The translations under genes and the position numbers were made by a program. Of a DNA stretch of 64,000 bases, positions 44,227-53,419 are shown in pieces. Within the stretch, counting starts at the first letter, position 1. Each line of letters begins with the position of its first letter. Origin of the DNA: JAICXG01 sp036825615 (GTDB lineage Bacteria; Verrucomicrobiota; Verrucomicrobiia; Chthoniobacterales; UBA10450); the NCBI GenBank assembly GCA_036825615.1, contig DAISXY010000019.1, forward strand, positions 1 through 64,000. Reading direction: 5' to 3'. The notes under the pieces were generated by a model that was given only the letters and a program-made list of their open reading frames with translations, was not told where the DNA came from and made no database searches.

Positions 44227-44643
44227 ATGACAAATGCCGGCGTTTCAGTTCAAAGCGCAACCCAGCTTTCGGTCTTTCTCGGCAACCGCCCCGGCGCGCT
44301 TGCGCGCGTCTGTGCGGAGCTGGCTGCGGCGCAAATCAACATTCACGCGCTCGCGACTTCGGACACGATCGATCACGCGGTGGTGCGCATGGTGGTGAGC
44401 GACCCGACCAAAGCACTCATGCTTCTCGGCGAACGCGGCGTGCTCGCGCTGGAGAATGACGTGCTCATGATTGAGAGCAATAACGAACCGGGAACCCTTG
44501 GCGGGATCGCGGAACGGCTGGCGCGCGCCGGGATTAACATTGAGTACGCCTATCTTGCCTCAGCGCCGAGAGCGGCGGAGGGCCTGATGATTCTCCGGCC
44601 ATCCAATGTCGAGAAGGCAGAGCGCGCCCTGCGCGATCTGTAG
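44227..44643 (+). CDS. Tandem ACT-domain protein
   Basis: The 138-residue protein consists of two ACT-like repeats: SVFLGNRPGALARVCAEL with INIHALATSDT, and ESNNEPGTLGGIAERLARAGINIEYAYL. ACT domains bind amino acids and regulate metabolic enzymes, but stand-alone tandem ACT proteins are mostly uncharacterised. The start at 44227 (MTNAG) opens the domain, and a longer upstream version has no supporting feature. No catalytic partner gene is adjacent. Confidence 0.82.
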   Translation: MTNAGVSVQSATQLSVFLGNRPGALARVCAELAAAQINIHALATSDTIDHAVVRMVVSDPTKALMLLGERGVLALENDVLMIESNNEPGTLGGIAERLARAGINIEYAYLASAPRAAEGLMILRPSNVEKAERALRDL

Positions 44644-44763
44644 CAGCCCCTCGGGCGGAGGCTGGTCCCAGCGCGCGGAGGAACCGCCTCTGCCATCTAG
44701 CCATCCGCGCTTGCAAAGCGCCTGCATCTTGCGCGCGGCGCTCCTCTCGACGAAACTCGTCGG

Positions 44764-45210
44764 GTGAAAACCTTGCGCCCAATTCTTCTCCTCGTCGCCG
44801 CTCTTCTCCTCAGCCTCTCCGCGGCGCAAGCCGAAAATAATTGGCTGACTGATTTTCCGAAAGCGCAGGCGGAAGCCAAAACCCAGCACAAACTGCTCCT
44901 GGTCAATTTCACCGGCTCGGATTGGTGCCCCTGGTGTCTGCGCCTGGAGCGGGAAGTCTTCGCCAAACCGGAATTTCAAAATTACGCGAAGGACCACCTT
45001 GTCCTCTTCATGGCCGATTTCCCGCGCGCCAAATCGCTGAGCACTGAGGTGCGCAAACAGAATCGGGAGCTTGCGGAGCGCTTCAGCGTCGAGGGCTTTC
45101 CGACCATCATTGTCCTGAACGCGGAGGGCAAACCGATCGCCGAACTGGGTTATCTGCCCGGCGGCGCGACCGCTTTCGTCGACCAGCTGAAAAAATTGCC
45201 GCAAAGCTGA
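44764..45210 (+). CDS. Periplasmic thioredoxin-like protein
   Basis: The 148-residue protein has a signal peptide (about 1-23, LLLVAALLLSLSAAQA) and a thioredoxin-fold domain with the redox motif SDWCPWCLRLEREVF and the cis-Pro loop VEGFPTIIVLN. It resembles the Thioredoxin_7/DUF255-type small family that handles disulfides in exported proteins. The start is GTG. It converges on the hybrid kinase gene with two recurrent-motif copies between them. Confidence 0.85.
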   Translation: MKTLRPILLLVAALLLSLSAAQAENNWLTDFPKAQAEAKTQHKLLLVNFTGSDWCPWCLRLEREVFAKPEFQNYAKDHLVLFMADFPRAKSLSTEVRKQNRELAERFSVEGFPTIIVLNAEGKPIAELGYLPGGATAFVDQLKKLPQS

Positions 45211-45216
45211 TCGGCG

Positions 45217-45251
45217 CCTAACGAATCGCTGGAGCGCGGCTTTTGCCTAAC
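45217..45251. repeat. Direct pair of GCCTAACGA motifs between convergent genes
   Basis: GCCTAACGAAT at 45216 and GCCTAACGACT at 45245 lie 29 bases apart in the same orientation, in the 57-base gap between the thioredoxin-like and kinase stop codons. They are members of the motif set described in the findings. No hairpin with a T tract is evident. Confidence 0.6.
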
Positions 45252-45267
45252 GACTGAATCCGACGCG

Positions 45268-47160
45268 CTAAGCTGGCTTCGTTTCCAGCAGCGCCTTGTC
45301 GAGCGCGTCCGCCAGCTCCCGGCGGGTGAACGGCTTCGGGAGCGCGCCGCGAAATCCATAGGAAAGAAATTCGGAGAGCGCGGCTTCATCGGAATATCCG
45401 CTGCAAATGATGGCGTTGACTTCCGGGTCGATGTGACGGAGGCGCTCGATTGTCTCCACTCCGCCGAGCCCGCCGCGCACAGTTGCGTCGAGAATGACAG
45501 CGCGGAAGCGTTCTCCTTTGCGCGCCGCCCGTTCATAGAGCCGCACCGCTTCCGATCCGTCGGGTACGGCTGTGACTTCGTAGCCCATGCTGGCAAGCAA
45601 CTCGGAAGTCAGCTCACGGATCGCAGACTCATCGTCCATGACCAGGATGCGCTGCTGGTTACAGCCGAGGCAATGGTCGTTAGGCTGGAACAGATCGGTT
45701 ACGACCTTGCCGGTCGCGGCCGGGAGGTAAAAGGCGAAGGTTGCGCCCGCGGCCGAATTCTTTTCCAAATGGAGCAATCCGCCGTGCTTGCGAATAATCG
45801 AGTAACTGATCGCAAGCCCCAGCCCGCTCGAAGTCGGCTTGGTTGTAAAGTAAGGATCGAAAATTTTACCGCCCAGATCCGACGGCACCCCCGGCCCGTG
45901 ATCGCTGATCGCAACCTTGATGTAACGTCCGGGTGAAAGCGCCAGGCCGCTCTCCGCGCCGAGTTGGAGATTCTCGGCGCAAATTTCGATGCAGCCGCCG
46001 TTCGGCATGGCTTCGCGCGCGTTGAGGATGATGGCGTTGATCACCTGTTGGATCTGGCCGGCATCGATCTCCGCTTTGCCGAGGTGGTCTTCGATCTCGA
46101 TACTGGCGCGCAGTTTCGAGCCGTGGAGGCAGAAATCGACCGCATGCTGGAGCAGCTGCGCAATCGACGAGACTTTTTTCAACGGCGCGCCGCCCTTGGA
46201 AAAGGTGAGCAATTGGCTGGAGAGGCGGGCGGCGTGTTGCGCCGCCTGGCCAGCCCGGCCCAGGTAATTGAGGAGGTTGCCGCTGTTGCCGGGTGCTTCG
46301 AGCTGGGCGAGGCCGATGTTGCCCGAGATCACGGTCAGAATGTTGTTGAGATCATGGGCGATCCCGCCGGCAAGTGTGCCTAACGACTCCAGCTTGCTCG
46401 TCGTCAGCCGTTCGTCTTCCGCCCGTTTGCGTTCGCTGATGTCGCGGAAGAAGACGGAAATCCCACCGCCGCTGGGGTAGGAGTTCACTTCAAACCAGGA
46501 TTTCTTTTTCGGATCGAGGGCTTCGAATTCAATCGCCACCTGTTCGTGCATGATCTTGCGATAGTTCTCCTCGAAGATGGTGCCGGAGAGGCCCGGGAAT
46601 TTCTCCCAGAGATTTTGCCCGAGGAGCGTCTCGCGCCGCGCGCCGAGCATTTGTTCCGCTTCGGCGTTGAGGTAAGTGAAATTCCAATTCGGATCGACGG
46701 CGAAAAAGCCGTCGCTCGTTTTTTCGAGGATGTCCGACATGCGCCGGGCCGATTCCTGGAGTGCGACACGACTCTGATTGCGCTCCTGCAATTCCTGGAT
46801 GTGCCGCTCGGCGACGGAGAGGCGAACGTTAAGCCGGCGCGCGTCGAGCGGTTTTGTGAGGTAATCGTTCGCCCCGGCGGCGAGCGCCTGTTCGAGGTCC
46901 TCCGGTTCCGACCGCGCCGTCACGAGAAGGATATACATCTCGTCGCCATCGGGTCGGGCGCGAAGGTGGCGGCAAAGCTCGACGCCGCTCTTCCCCGGCA
47001 ACATCCAGTCGAGGATGAGGAATGGAAATTTCGCGCGCGCAAGATCGGCCTCCGCTTCCTCGGCGCTGGCGCGGGCGACGACTTCATGGCCGCGCCGCTC
47101 GATCAGGCGCGACAGATTGAGCCGGCTCTCGGGGTGGTCCTCGATGAGCAAGATCTTCAT
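45268..47160 (-). CDS. Hybrid histidine kinase (REC-PAS-HisKA-HATPase-REC)
   Basis: The protein of about 630 residues starts with a receiver domain (KILLIEDHPESR; phosphoacceptor in FLILDWMLPGKSG). A PAS domain follows (DGFFAVDPNWNFTYLNAEAEQ), then an H-box (GTLAGGIAHDLNNILTVISG), a Bergerat-fold ATPase with DHGPGVP and GLGLAISYS, and a C-terminal receiver (RILVMDDESA, VILDATVRGG). Start ATG 47160 opens the first receiver. The layout is that of a phosphorelay kinase taking input from another kinase and from PAS sensing. No DNA-binding partner is adjacent. Confidence 0.92.
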   Translation of the reverse strand: MKILLIEDHPESRLNLSRLIERRGHEVVARASAEEAEADLARAKFPFLILDWMLPGKSGVELCRHLRARPDGDEMYILLVTARSEPEDLEQALAAGANDYLTKPLDARRLNVRLSVAERHIQELQERNQSRVALQESARRMSDILEKTSDGFFAVDPNWNFTYLNAEAEQMLGARRETLLGQNLWEKFPGLSGTIFEENYRKIMHEQVAIEFEALDPKKKSWFEVNSYPSGGGISVFFRDISERKRAEDERLTTSKLESLGTLAGGIAHDLNNILTVISGNIGLAQLEAPGNSGNLLNYLGRAGQAAQHAARLSSQLLTFSKGGAPLKKVSSIAQLLQHAVDFCLHGSKLRASIEIEDHLGKAEIDAGQIQQVINAIILNAREAMPNGGCIEICAENLQLGAESGLALSPGRYIKVAISDHGPGVPSDLGGKIFDPYFTTKPTSSGLGLAISYSIIRKHGGLLHLEKNSAAGATFAFYLPAATGKVVTDLFQPNDHCLGCNQQRILVMDDESAIRELTSELLASMGYEVTAVPDGSEAVRLYERAARKGERFRAVILDATVRGGLGGVETIERLRHIDPEVNAIICSGYSDEAALSEFLSYGFRGALPKPFTRRELADALDKALLETKPA

Positions 47161-47358
47161 GCTTGTAGGAGAAGCGCTGCCATTTTCACCGTTGCGGGAA
47201 TGCGCTCCGCAGCGCCACTCCGTTGTTCCTTTAGGGAGCAGATTGACTGCCACATCCGCGGCGAAAAAAGCCTTTTTGCGGCCGAGCCGGTGTCGCTTGC
47301 GTCGCGCTCCTTGCGTTGCCTTCCCGCTCTGCTACGTACGCGGCGGGAATAACCACCT

Positions 47359-48228
47359 GTGACATCATTGCATTTCGCTTCGACTCGCCGGCTCCGCTGG
47401 CGCGCTCTTGTTTGTCTTTTCTTCGCGAGCGTGCTGCGCGCGCAAACGCCCGCCCCCGCAGCCGTTGCACCGGCCACAATGTCTCCCTCGCCTTCGGCTT
47501 CGGCGCCCCCGGCGATCACCTACAGCGCGGTCCACGTCAATGGTCCCTACATCGCCATGACCTTCGATGACGGGCCGAGCGAAAAGCTCACCCCCGAATT
47601 GCTCGACATCCTTGCCGCGCATCACATCCACGCAACCTTCTTCGTTATCGGCCAAAACGCCGCCGCCCATCCCGAGATCCTCCAGCGCGCCGTCCGTGAA
47701 GGTCACGAGATCGGCAACCACAGCTGGACGCACCCGGCTTTCGCGAAAATGTCAGACGCTCGGGTGCGGGCCGAACTCCAGAAGACAGATGACGCCATCC
47801 GAGCGGCGTTGGGCGGCCGGCCGGTTCTGATGCGGCCCCCCTACGGCTCGATCACGCCGCGACAAAAACGCTGGATTAACGAGGAGTTCGGTTATCGCAT
47901 CATTCTTTGGGATGTTGACCCCCTCGATTGGAAACGGCCCGGGCCGGCCGTAATCACAAGCCGAATCGTGAAGGAAACACGCCCCGGCTCGATCATCCTT
48001 TCACATGACATTCACCCGGGGACGATCAAAGCCATGCCGGCCACCTTCGATGCGCTGCAGGCGAAGGGGTTCAAATTTGTCACCGTCTCGGAGTTGATCG
48101 CCATGGGCACGCCGATGCCGCCGAAACAAACTGGTTGGGAAGGCCCGACGCCGGAGTCCTCTCCGGCTAATGTCTCGCCCACCCCGGCGGCGACTGCTTC
48201 GCCGGCGCAAAACCCACGATCACATTGA
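47359..48228 (+). CDS. Secreted polysaccharide deacetylase (NodB domain)
   Basis: The 289-residue protein has a signal peptide (about 1-28), an Ala/Pro/Ser linker and a NodB domain. Metal and catalytic motifs are MTFDDGPSEKLTPELL, GNHSWTHPAF, RPPYGSIT, WDVDPLDW and ILSHDIHPGT. Such enzymes remove N-acetyl groups from peptidoglycan, chitin or exopolysaccharide; the substrate cannot be told. The start is GTG. It is divergent from the kinase and lies nine bases before the dynamin-like gene. Confidence 0.9.
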   Translation: MTSLHFASTRRLRWRALVCLFFASVLRAQTPAPAAVAPATMSPSPSASAPPAITYSAVHVNGPYIAMTFDDGPSEKLTPELLDILAAHHIHATFFVIGQNAAAHPEILQRAVREGHEIGNHSWTHPAFAKMSDARVRAELQKTDDAIRAALGGRPVLMRPPYGSITPRQKRWINEEFGYRIILWDVDPLDWKRPGPAVITSRIVKETRPGSIILSHDIHPGTIKAMPATFDALQAKGFKFVTVSELIAMGTPMPPKQTGWEGPTPESSPANVSPTPAATASPAQNPRSH

Positions 48229-48236
48229 GGAGCGGC

Positions 48237-49979
48237 ATGGTTGCCGATCTCTACCTCCAGTTTCGCAGTCGAACCGAGACGGCGCTGACCGCGCTGCTCA
48301 AGCTCGCGGCCGATATCCAGCGCGAACCGGAGATGCTCGACACTCTCCAGAACATGCTCAAGGACGTGCGCGAGCCGCTCCTCTTCGTCGTCGTCGGCGA
48401 GGTGAAAGCAGGCAAATCCACCCTGCTCAATGCGCTCTTTGGCCAGGAATTCTGCAAGGTCGATGTGCTCCCGGCAACCGACCGGATCTATATCTTCAAA
48501 TACGGAGCGCGCGAGCAGACGATCGATGTTTCCAGTCAGATCACCGAGCGCTATCAGCCGATCGGCTTCCTCCAGGACTTCAACATCGTCGACACTCCCG
48601 GTACAAACACAATGGTGACCGAGCACCAGACGATCACGGAAAACTTCATCCCCCGGGCCGATCTCGTTCTGTTTGTTTTTTCGGTCGTGAATCCCTGGGG
48701 CGCATCGGCCTGGGAACTCCTCCGCTTCGTCAACCAGCGCTGGCTCAAGAATGTCGTCTTTGTTCTCCAGCAGGCCGACCTGCGCGAGCATGAAGAGGTC
48801 GCGATTATCAAGCAACACCTCCGCGAAACCGCGATGCAAAAGCTCGGATTCGAGCCCCCGATTTTTGCCGTCTCCGCGCGCAAAGCTTTCCTCGCTCGCA
48901 GCTCGGGCCTGGACAAGGAACGGCTCTGGCAGGAGAGCAACTTCTCCGAGTTCGAGCAGCACATCAGCCGAATGGTGGATGAATCCCGGCATGGTTTGCC
49001 GAAACTGATCAGCTCCAGTCAAACCGCGACCGTGATTCTCTCCGACAGCGCCCGGCGCGTGCGCAATATCCTCGACACGATCGTGCGCGACGAACAACAG
49101 CTGGGCCGGCTGGAAGCGATTCTCGGCGAACGCAAGGAACAAACGCTGCGGCAGGTGGACGGTTTTCTGCGCGGGATCGAGCAGGCTTGCCGGCGCTGCG
49201 AGGCCGAGGGCGAACAACTGCTGGAACGCAATCTCTCCTTCTGGCGCACATGGCGGCTGGTTTTCGGAAAGGCTGAGTGGCAGGAGAAATTTCAAGCCGA
49301 TCTCGAAACCAAGATGCGCGACCTGATCCAGCCGCAGGTCGAGAACGCTTTGCAATTACTCGAGACCGATCTGCGCAGTCTTTGGCCGCAATTGCAGGAC
49401 ACGATTGAGAGCCAGTTGAAGGGTGATTCGCGCCTGAGTTTGAGCCAGACCATTCCTGATTTTGCGCGCCAACGACGCGAGCTGCTCCAGGGTATCGAAC
49501 TGACATTGGTCGAACGGATCGCCGGACGCGGCATGGAAGCGCAGCTCGAGCGGATGTTTCGCGACACTGCCACCTGGCTGCGTTTTCCAGCCGGGGTTGC
49601 CGCGGCGGGTGGAATTGCCACGATCATTGCGGCACTGAGCAGCGCAGCGGTCGCGGATATTACAGGCATTGTCGCCGCCTCAGCCGCCGTCATCGGAAGT
49701 GTAGTGGCCTGGGGTCGGCGGCGGAAAATTCTTTCCGAATATCATCGCCAGATGGAAGCGAAACGCGAGGAACTGGTCGCCGCAATCGAACAACAACTGC
49801 GGCATGCGATCGACCTTTTCTACGTCGAGATTGCTTCGGTGTTCGAGCCGCTCCGCGCCTTTTGCGCCGCCGAACGCAAACGCTACGACCCGCTCCTCGA
49901 CCGCGTCCGGGAATTGGAAAAAATGCTCGCCCAGCTCGTCGCCGAAATGAAACGAGTCCCGGTGAAGGTGAATTTGTAG
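48237..49979 (+). CDS. Bacterial dynamin-like GTPase
   Basis: The protein of about 580 residues has a P-loop GEVKAGKSTLLNALFG (54-69), switch/G3 DTPGTN and a G4-like VFVLQQADLRE where NKxD would be expected. A long coiled-coil region with LGRLEAILGERKEQTLR follows. A C-terminal hydrophobic hairpin (PAGVAAAGGIATIIAALSS, then a second span ending VVAWGRR) should insert in the membrane. An AGGAG site fits the ATG at 48237. Family members remodel or protect membranes. Co-transcription with the deacetylase suggests envelope work. Confidence 0.88.
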   Translation: MVADLYLQFRSRTETALTALLKLAADIQREPEMLDTLQNMLKDVREPLLFVVVGEVKAGKSTLLNALFGQEFCKVDVLPATDRIYIFKYGAREQTIDVSSQITERYQPIGFLQDFNIVDTPGTNTMVTEHQTITENFIPRADLVLFVFSVVNPWGASAWELLRFVNQRWLKNVVFVLQQADLREHEEVAIIKQHLRETAMQKLGFEPPIFAVSARKAFLARSSGLDKERLWQESNFSEFEQHISRMVDESRHGLPKLISSSQTATVILSDSARRVRNILDTIVRDEQQLGRLEAILGERKEQTLRQVDGFLRGIEQACRRCEAEGEQLLERNLSFWRTWRLVFGKAEWQEKFQADLETKMRDLIQPQVENALQLLETDLRSLWPQLQDTIESQLKGDSRLSLSQTIPDFARQRRELLQGIELTLVERIAGRGMEAQLERMFRDTATWLRFPAGVAAAGGIATIIAALSSAAVADITGIVAASAAVIGSVVAWGRRRKILSEYHRQMEAKREELVAAIEQQLRHAIDLFYVEIASVFEPLRAFCAAERKRYDPLLDRVRELEKMLAQLVAEMKRVPVKVNL

Positions 49980-50048
49980 CCGGGATCGCTGATCCCGGCC
50001 GGGTGGAACTTGGACGGATGTTCGCCCGGGATCGATCTCCGCTACAGC
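49978..50048. repeat. GTAGCCGGG...CCCGGC palindromic repeat downstream of the dynamin-like gene
   Basis: GTAGCCGGGATC-GCT-GATCCCGGC begins at the dynamin-like stop codon. A second half-element ending CCCGGGATCGATCTCCGCTAC follows about 25 bases on. The outer ends match the units inserted in the FAD oxidase at 6647-6772. It may act as a terminator for both convergent genes. Confidence 0.65.
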
Positions 50049-50059
50049 TCGAGCTGCGA

Positions 50060-50899
50060 CTACTTCCGCTTCTTCGCCGGGACCTGCTCGACGAGACGCT
50101 GCTCGGTCTGACGCCGCGCGATGACGAAATTGTTGTTGTCGCCGTAATTGCGCCACGGCCCCGGCGGCACCTCCCGCACTTCGACAAATTTCCAGTCGTT
50201 AATCGAAAGCGGCCCGAGTCCGAGATAATCACGCACCGCCGGCGAAACGTCGAGGCCGGCGCCATGGTTCAGGTTCGGCTTCGGCCGTTCATTGCGAAAA
50301 ACGTACTGGTAATGATCGGTCCGAAACGGCCCGCAATCTTCCCACTGTGCGTAGCAGACCCGATTGCCGTGCCGGATCGCCACCCACCGGTCTTTGCAAA
50401 CCGAATGCCCCTGCTGCACGAACGCCTGCCGGAACCACGGCACCACCAGCGGCGCTTCGGGCTTGAACTGGCCATGCGAAACATCGTTGTAGGGCAGCGC
50501 GCAGTAGAACGGGTTCTGCCGCGGAACGAACGAGACCGGGATGTAATTGTGCCGGCGGGAAGGGTCCGGATTGTCGTAGCCGCCGTAGTTGCGCGCCCAG
50601 TCCGGGTCCCACGAACTCTTGTGATTCGGCACCGGGTTGTTCGCAGTCGGCTGTTCGCCGATCCAAAAGATGGTCGTTACGATGTCGGTCTTCCACGGGT
50701 AACGAGAAGTGGAAAAGCGCGAAGTCGTCGGGACAAAAACCTGCGGCTCGACCTTGAGGAGCGCCTGGGCCCGCAGTTTCATCGCGTAGCGTGCGAAATC
50801 GGCGCTGCTCTCGTAGGGCGACTGGGCCTGGCCGGAACTCACGGCCATCGCAACGCATGCCAGCGTCAAGGTGAGGAGTTTGGTCGGTCTCGCCAGCAT
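50060..50899 (-). CDS. Secreted protein with a double-psi beta-barrel-like C-terminal region
   Basis: The 279-residue protein has a signal peptide (about 1-25, TLTLACVAMAVSSGQAQ). A Cys-containing region follows (NPFYCALPYNDVS, GHSVCKDRWVAI, VCYAQWEDCGPF), then GAGLDVSPAVRDYLGL. The order 'CGPF ... D-S-P-A-V-R-D-Y-L-G' recalls RlpA-like and 3D double-psi barrels that bind or cut peptidoglycan, with a conserved Asp. Four Cys could form disulfides. ATG 50899 gives the signal peptide. The assignment is by pattern only. Confidence 0.62.
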   Translation of the reverse strand: MLARPTKLLTLTLACVAMAVSSGQAQSPYESSADFARYAMKLRAQALLKVEPQVFVPTTSRFSTSRYPWKTDIVTTIFWIGEQPTANNPVPNHKSSWDPDWARNYGGYDNPDPSRRHNYIPVSFVPRQNPFYCALPYNDVSHGQFKPEAPLVVPWFRQAFVQQGHSVCKDRWVAIRHGNRVCYAQWEDCGPFRTDHYQYVFRNERPKPNLNHGAGLDVSPAVRDYLGLGPLSINDWKFVEVREVPPGPWRNYGDNNNFVIARRQTEQRLVEQVPAKKRK

Positions 50900-50983
50900 G
50901 TTAGCCTTTCGTTTTAGCGAGATTGATCCCGCAGGCAAGCTTGATTCCACCTGTGTTGCCTGAGCACGATCCATTCCACCGCC

Positions 50984-52579
50984 TCAAGTGCGGCTGAGCA
51001 AGGTGTCCCGCCGAAAGCACGCACCCATTACCGGATAATCCATCGTGTAATGCAAGCCCCGGCTTTCCTTCCGGCTCAAAGCCGAGTCGACAATCAAGGC
51101 GGCGGTGGTGGCAAGATTGCGCAGCTCGAGCAGGTCGACCGTGATCCGGAAATTCCAGTAAAACTCCTGGATTTCCCGTTGCAGGTTGCGCAAGCGCGCG
51201 CTCGCCCGCTGAAGGCGTTTGTCGGTGCGCACGATCCCGACGTAATCCCACATCAGGCGACGGATTTCGTCCCAGTTGTGATAAATCACGACCAACTCAT
51301 CCACGTCCTGCGCATCGCCCGCGACCCATTCGGGAAGAGAAAGTGAGCCTGCCGGGTGCGGCGGCGGTCGCGACCGGACGAGCGCCTCACAGGCGCGGTG
51401 GGCGAGGACCAGACCTTCGAGAAGCGAATTGCTCGCGAGCCGGTTCGCCCCATGCAACCCTGTGCAGGCCACCTCGCCGATCGCATACAAACCGGGCAGG
51501 CTCGTCGCGCCGTTGATGTCAGTCTTGACTCCGCCGCACTGGTAATGCGCCGCCGGCACGACCGGGATCGGCTCCTTCGCCATGTCGATCCCCACGCGCA
51601 AACACGTCTCGTAAATATGCGGGAAACGTTCCTGCAAAAACGCCCGCGGCTGTCGCGTGATATCGAGGTAAACACATTGCGCGCCGGTTCGTTTCATCTC
51701 CGCGTCGATCGCGCGGGCCACGATGTCGCGCGGGGCAAGCGCGCCTTTCGGGTGCGCTTTCGCCATGAAGTCTTCGCCCTTGCCATTGCGCAGGATGCCG
51801 CCCTCGCCGCGGACCGCTTCGGAAATGAGAAACGAAGTCGCCTGCGGGTGAAAAAGGCACGTCGGATGAAACTGGACGAACTCCATGTTCGCGATCACCG
51901 CGCCCGCGCGCCACGCCATCGCGACGCCGTCGCCGGTCGCGACCGCAGGATTGGTCGTATAGAGATAAACTTTCCCGCAGCCGCCGGTGGCGAGCACGAG
52001 CCGGTCGGTCCGGAGTGTCTCGACCGTTCCGGCCAACTCATCGAGCACGTAAACACCCAGGCAATGGTCCTCGGTCGCAAATCCCAGTTTCGCGGCGGTA
52101 ATGAGGTCCACCGCCATGTGGTTTTCGAGCAGCTCGACGTTAGGCGATCCCTGCGCCGCCCGCAGCAAGGTCGTCTCGATCTCGTAGCCGGTGAGGTCCT
52201 GGACGTGGAGCACGCGCCGTTTCGAATGACCGCCTTCGCGACCAAGATCCAATTCGCGGTGACCGGCAACGTCGCGCACGTCGAACTGCAAACCGAGCGC
52301 GATCAATTCGCGAATCCGTTCCGGGCCTTCCTTCACCACCGTCTCGACCGCGAGCGGATCGCAAAGTCCCGCGCCCGCCTCGATCGTGTCGCGAATGTGC
52401 AGCTCGAAAGAATCTTCGTCGCTCGTGACGCAGGCGACGCCGCCCTGCGCCCAGGCCGTGTTCGAGTCCGCGCCCTTGCGCTTCGTCACGACCGCGACGC
52501 GGCCATGTTGCGCCGCCTTGATCGCAAAGCTCAGGCCGGCAATCCCGCTCCCGATCACGACGAAGTCGAATTGCCTCAT
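50984..52579 (-). CDS. nadB: L-aspartate oxidase
   Basis: NadB oxidises L-aspartate to iminoaspartate, the first step of de novo NAD synthesis. The 531-residue flavoprotein shows the FAD site IGSGIAGLSFAIKAA, the NTAWAQGGVA loop, GREGGHSKRRVLH with active-site Arg/His, and the late GLHGANRLASNSLLEGL. Its ATG overlaps the panC stop by four bases. No nadA or nadC is nearby within the window. Confidence 0.95.
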   Translation of the reverse strand: MRQFDFVVIGSGIAGLSFAIKAAQHGRVAVVTKRKGADSNTAWAQGGVACVTSDEDSFELHIRDTIEAGAGLCDPLAVETVVKEGPERIRELIALGLQFDVRDVAGHRELDLGREGGHSKRRVLHVQDLTGYEIETTLLRAAQGSPNVELLENHMAVDLITAAKLGFATEDHCLGVYVLDELAGTVETLRTDRLVLATGGCGKVYLYTTNPAVATGDGVAMAWRAGAVIANMEFVQFHPTCLFHPQATSFLISEAVRGEGGILRNGKGEDFMAKAHPKGALAPRDIVARAIDAEMKRTGAQCVYLDITRQPRAFLQERFPHIYETCLRVGIDMAKEPIPVVPAAHYQCGGVKTDINGATSLPGLYAIGEVACTGLHGANRLASNSLLEGLVLAHRACEALVRSRPPPHPAGSLSLPEWVAGDAQDVDELVVIYHNWDEIRRLMWDYVGIVRTDKRLQRASARLRNLQREIQEFYWNFRITVDLLELRNLATTAALIVDSALSRKESRGLHYTMDYPVMGACFRRDTLLSRT

Positions 52580-53409
52580 CCGAGGAGAATGTTGTCGATC
52601 AGCCGGGTCCGACCAAAGAAGACCGCGACGGCGAGGAGCGAGCGCGGCTCAATCGTTAGGCGCGGTTGCAGATCGTCGGCTCCGACAATTTCGGCGTAAT
52701 CAATCCGCGCCAGCGGAGCCGACTCGATTCTTTTCCGGACCATCGCAACGATGGCAGCGGCTGATTTCTTTTTGGAATTGGCGGCTTCAAGCAGGGCCGC
52801 ACGGATAACCGGCGCCTGTGCACGTTCGTCCGCGCCCAGGTATTGATTGCGCGAGCTGAGGGCGAGCCCGTCCGGTTCGCGGACGGTTGGCCCCGGAATG
52901 ATTTCGACCGCGAAATCCAGGTCGCGAACCATCCGTCGAATGATCGCGAGTTGTTGAAAATCCTTTTCCCCAAACACCGCCGCATCCGGCGCGAAGAGGT
53001 GGAATAATTTCGACACAACCGTGCAGACGCCGCGGAAGTGTCCCGGTCGCGAAGCGCCGCAAAGTCGCTCGGACAGCTTTGTTTCCTCCACAAAAGTGGA
53101 ACGATCGTCCGCGTACATCTCGTTAGGCTCAGGCCGGAAGATCAGATTGACGCCCTCGACGCGGCAGATTGCTTCATCGGCTGCTTCCGGGCGGGGATAG
53201 CGAGAAAAATCGGAGCCGGGCTCGAATTGCAGCGGGTTAACGAAAATGCTGACCGCGACCTCGCCCTCGGCCCCGGCATATTCGCGCGCGAGACGGATGA
53301 GCGAAATATGTCCGGCATGCAGTGCTCCCATTGTCGGCACCAGCACCCGCGGCCTTTTCCCCGCGCGCAGCTGGCGCTCGAGGTCTGCGCGTGTCGAGAC
53401 GATCTTCAC
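52576..53409 (-). CDS. panC: Pantothenate synthetase
   Basis: PanC joins pantoate and beta-alanine using ATP, the last step of pantothenate synthesis. The 277 residues carry the HIGH-type motif GALHAGHISLIRLAR, the pantoate/beta-alanine region VSIFVNPLQFEPGSDFSRYPR, FGEKDFQQLAIIRRMVRDL and the KMSKS-like SSRNQYLG. It precedes nadB with translational coupling, linking two cofactor pathways that both draw on aspartate. Confidence 0.95.
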   Translation of the reverse strand: MKIVSTRADLERQLRAGKRPRVLVPTMGALHAGHISLIRLAREYAGAEGEVAVSIFVNPLQFEPGSDFSRYPRPEAADEAICRVEGVNLIFRPEPNEMYADDRSTFVEETKLSERLCGASRPGHFRGVCTVVSKLFHLFAPDAAVFGEKDFQQLAIIRRMVRDLDFAVEIIPGPTVREPDGLALSSRNQYLGADERAQAPVIRAALLEAANSKKKSAAAIVAMVRKRIESAPLARIDYAEIVGADDLQPRLTIEPRSLLAVAVFFGRTRLIDNILLG

Positions 53410-53419
53410 CGAGGCCTGG

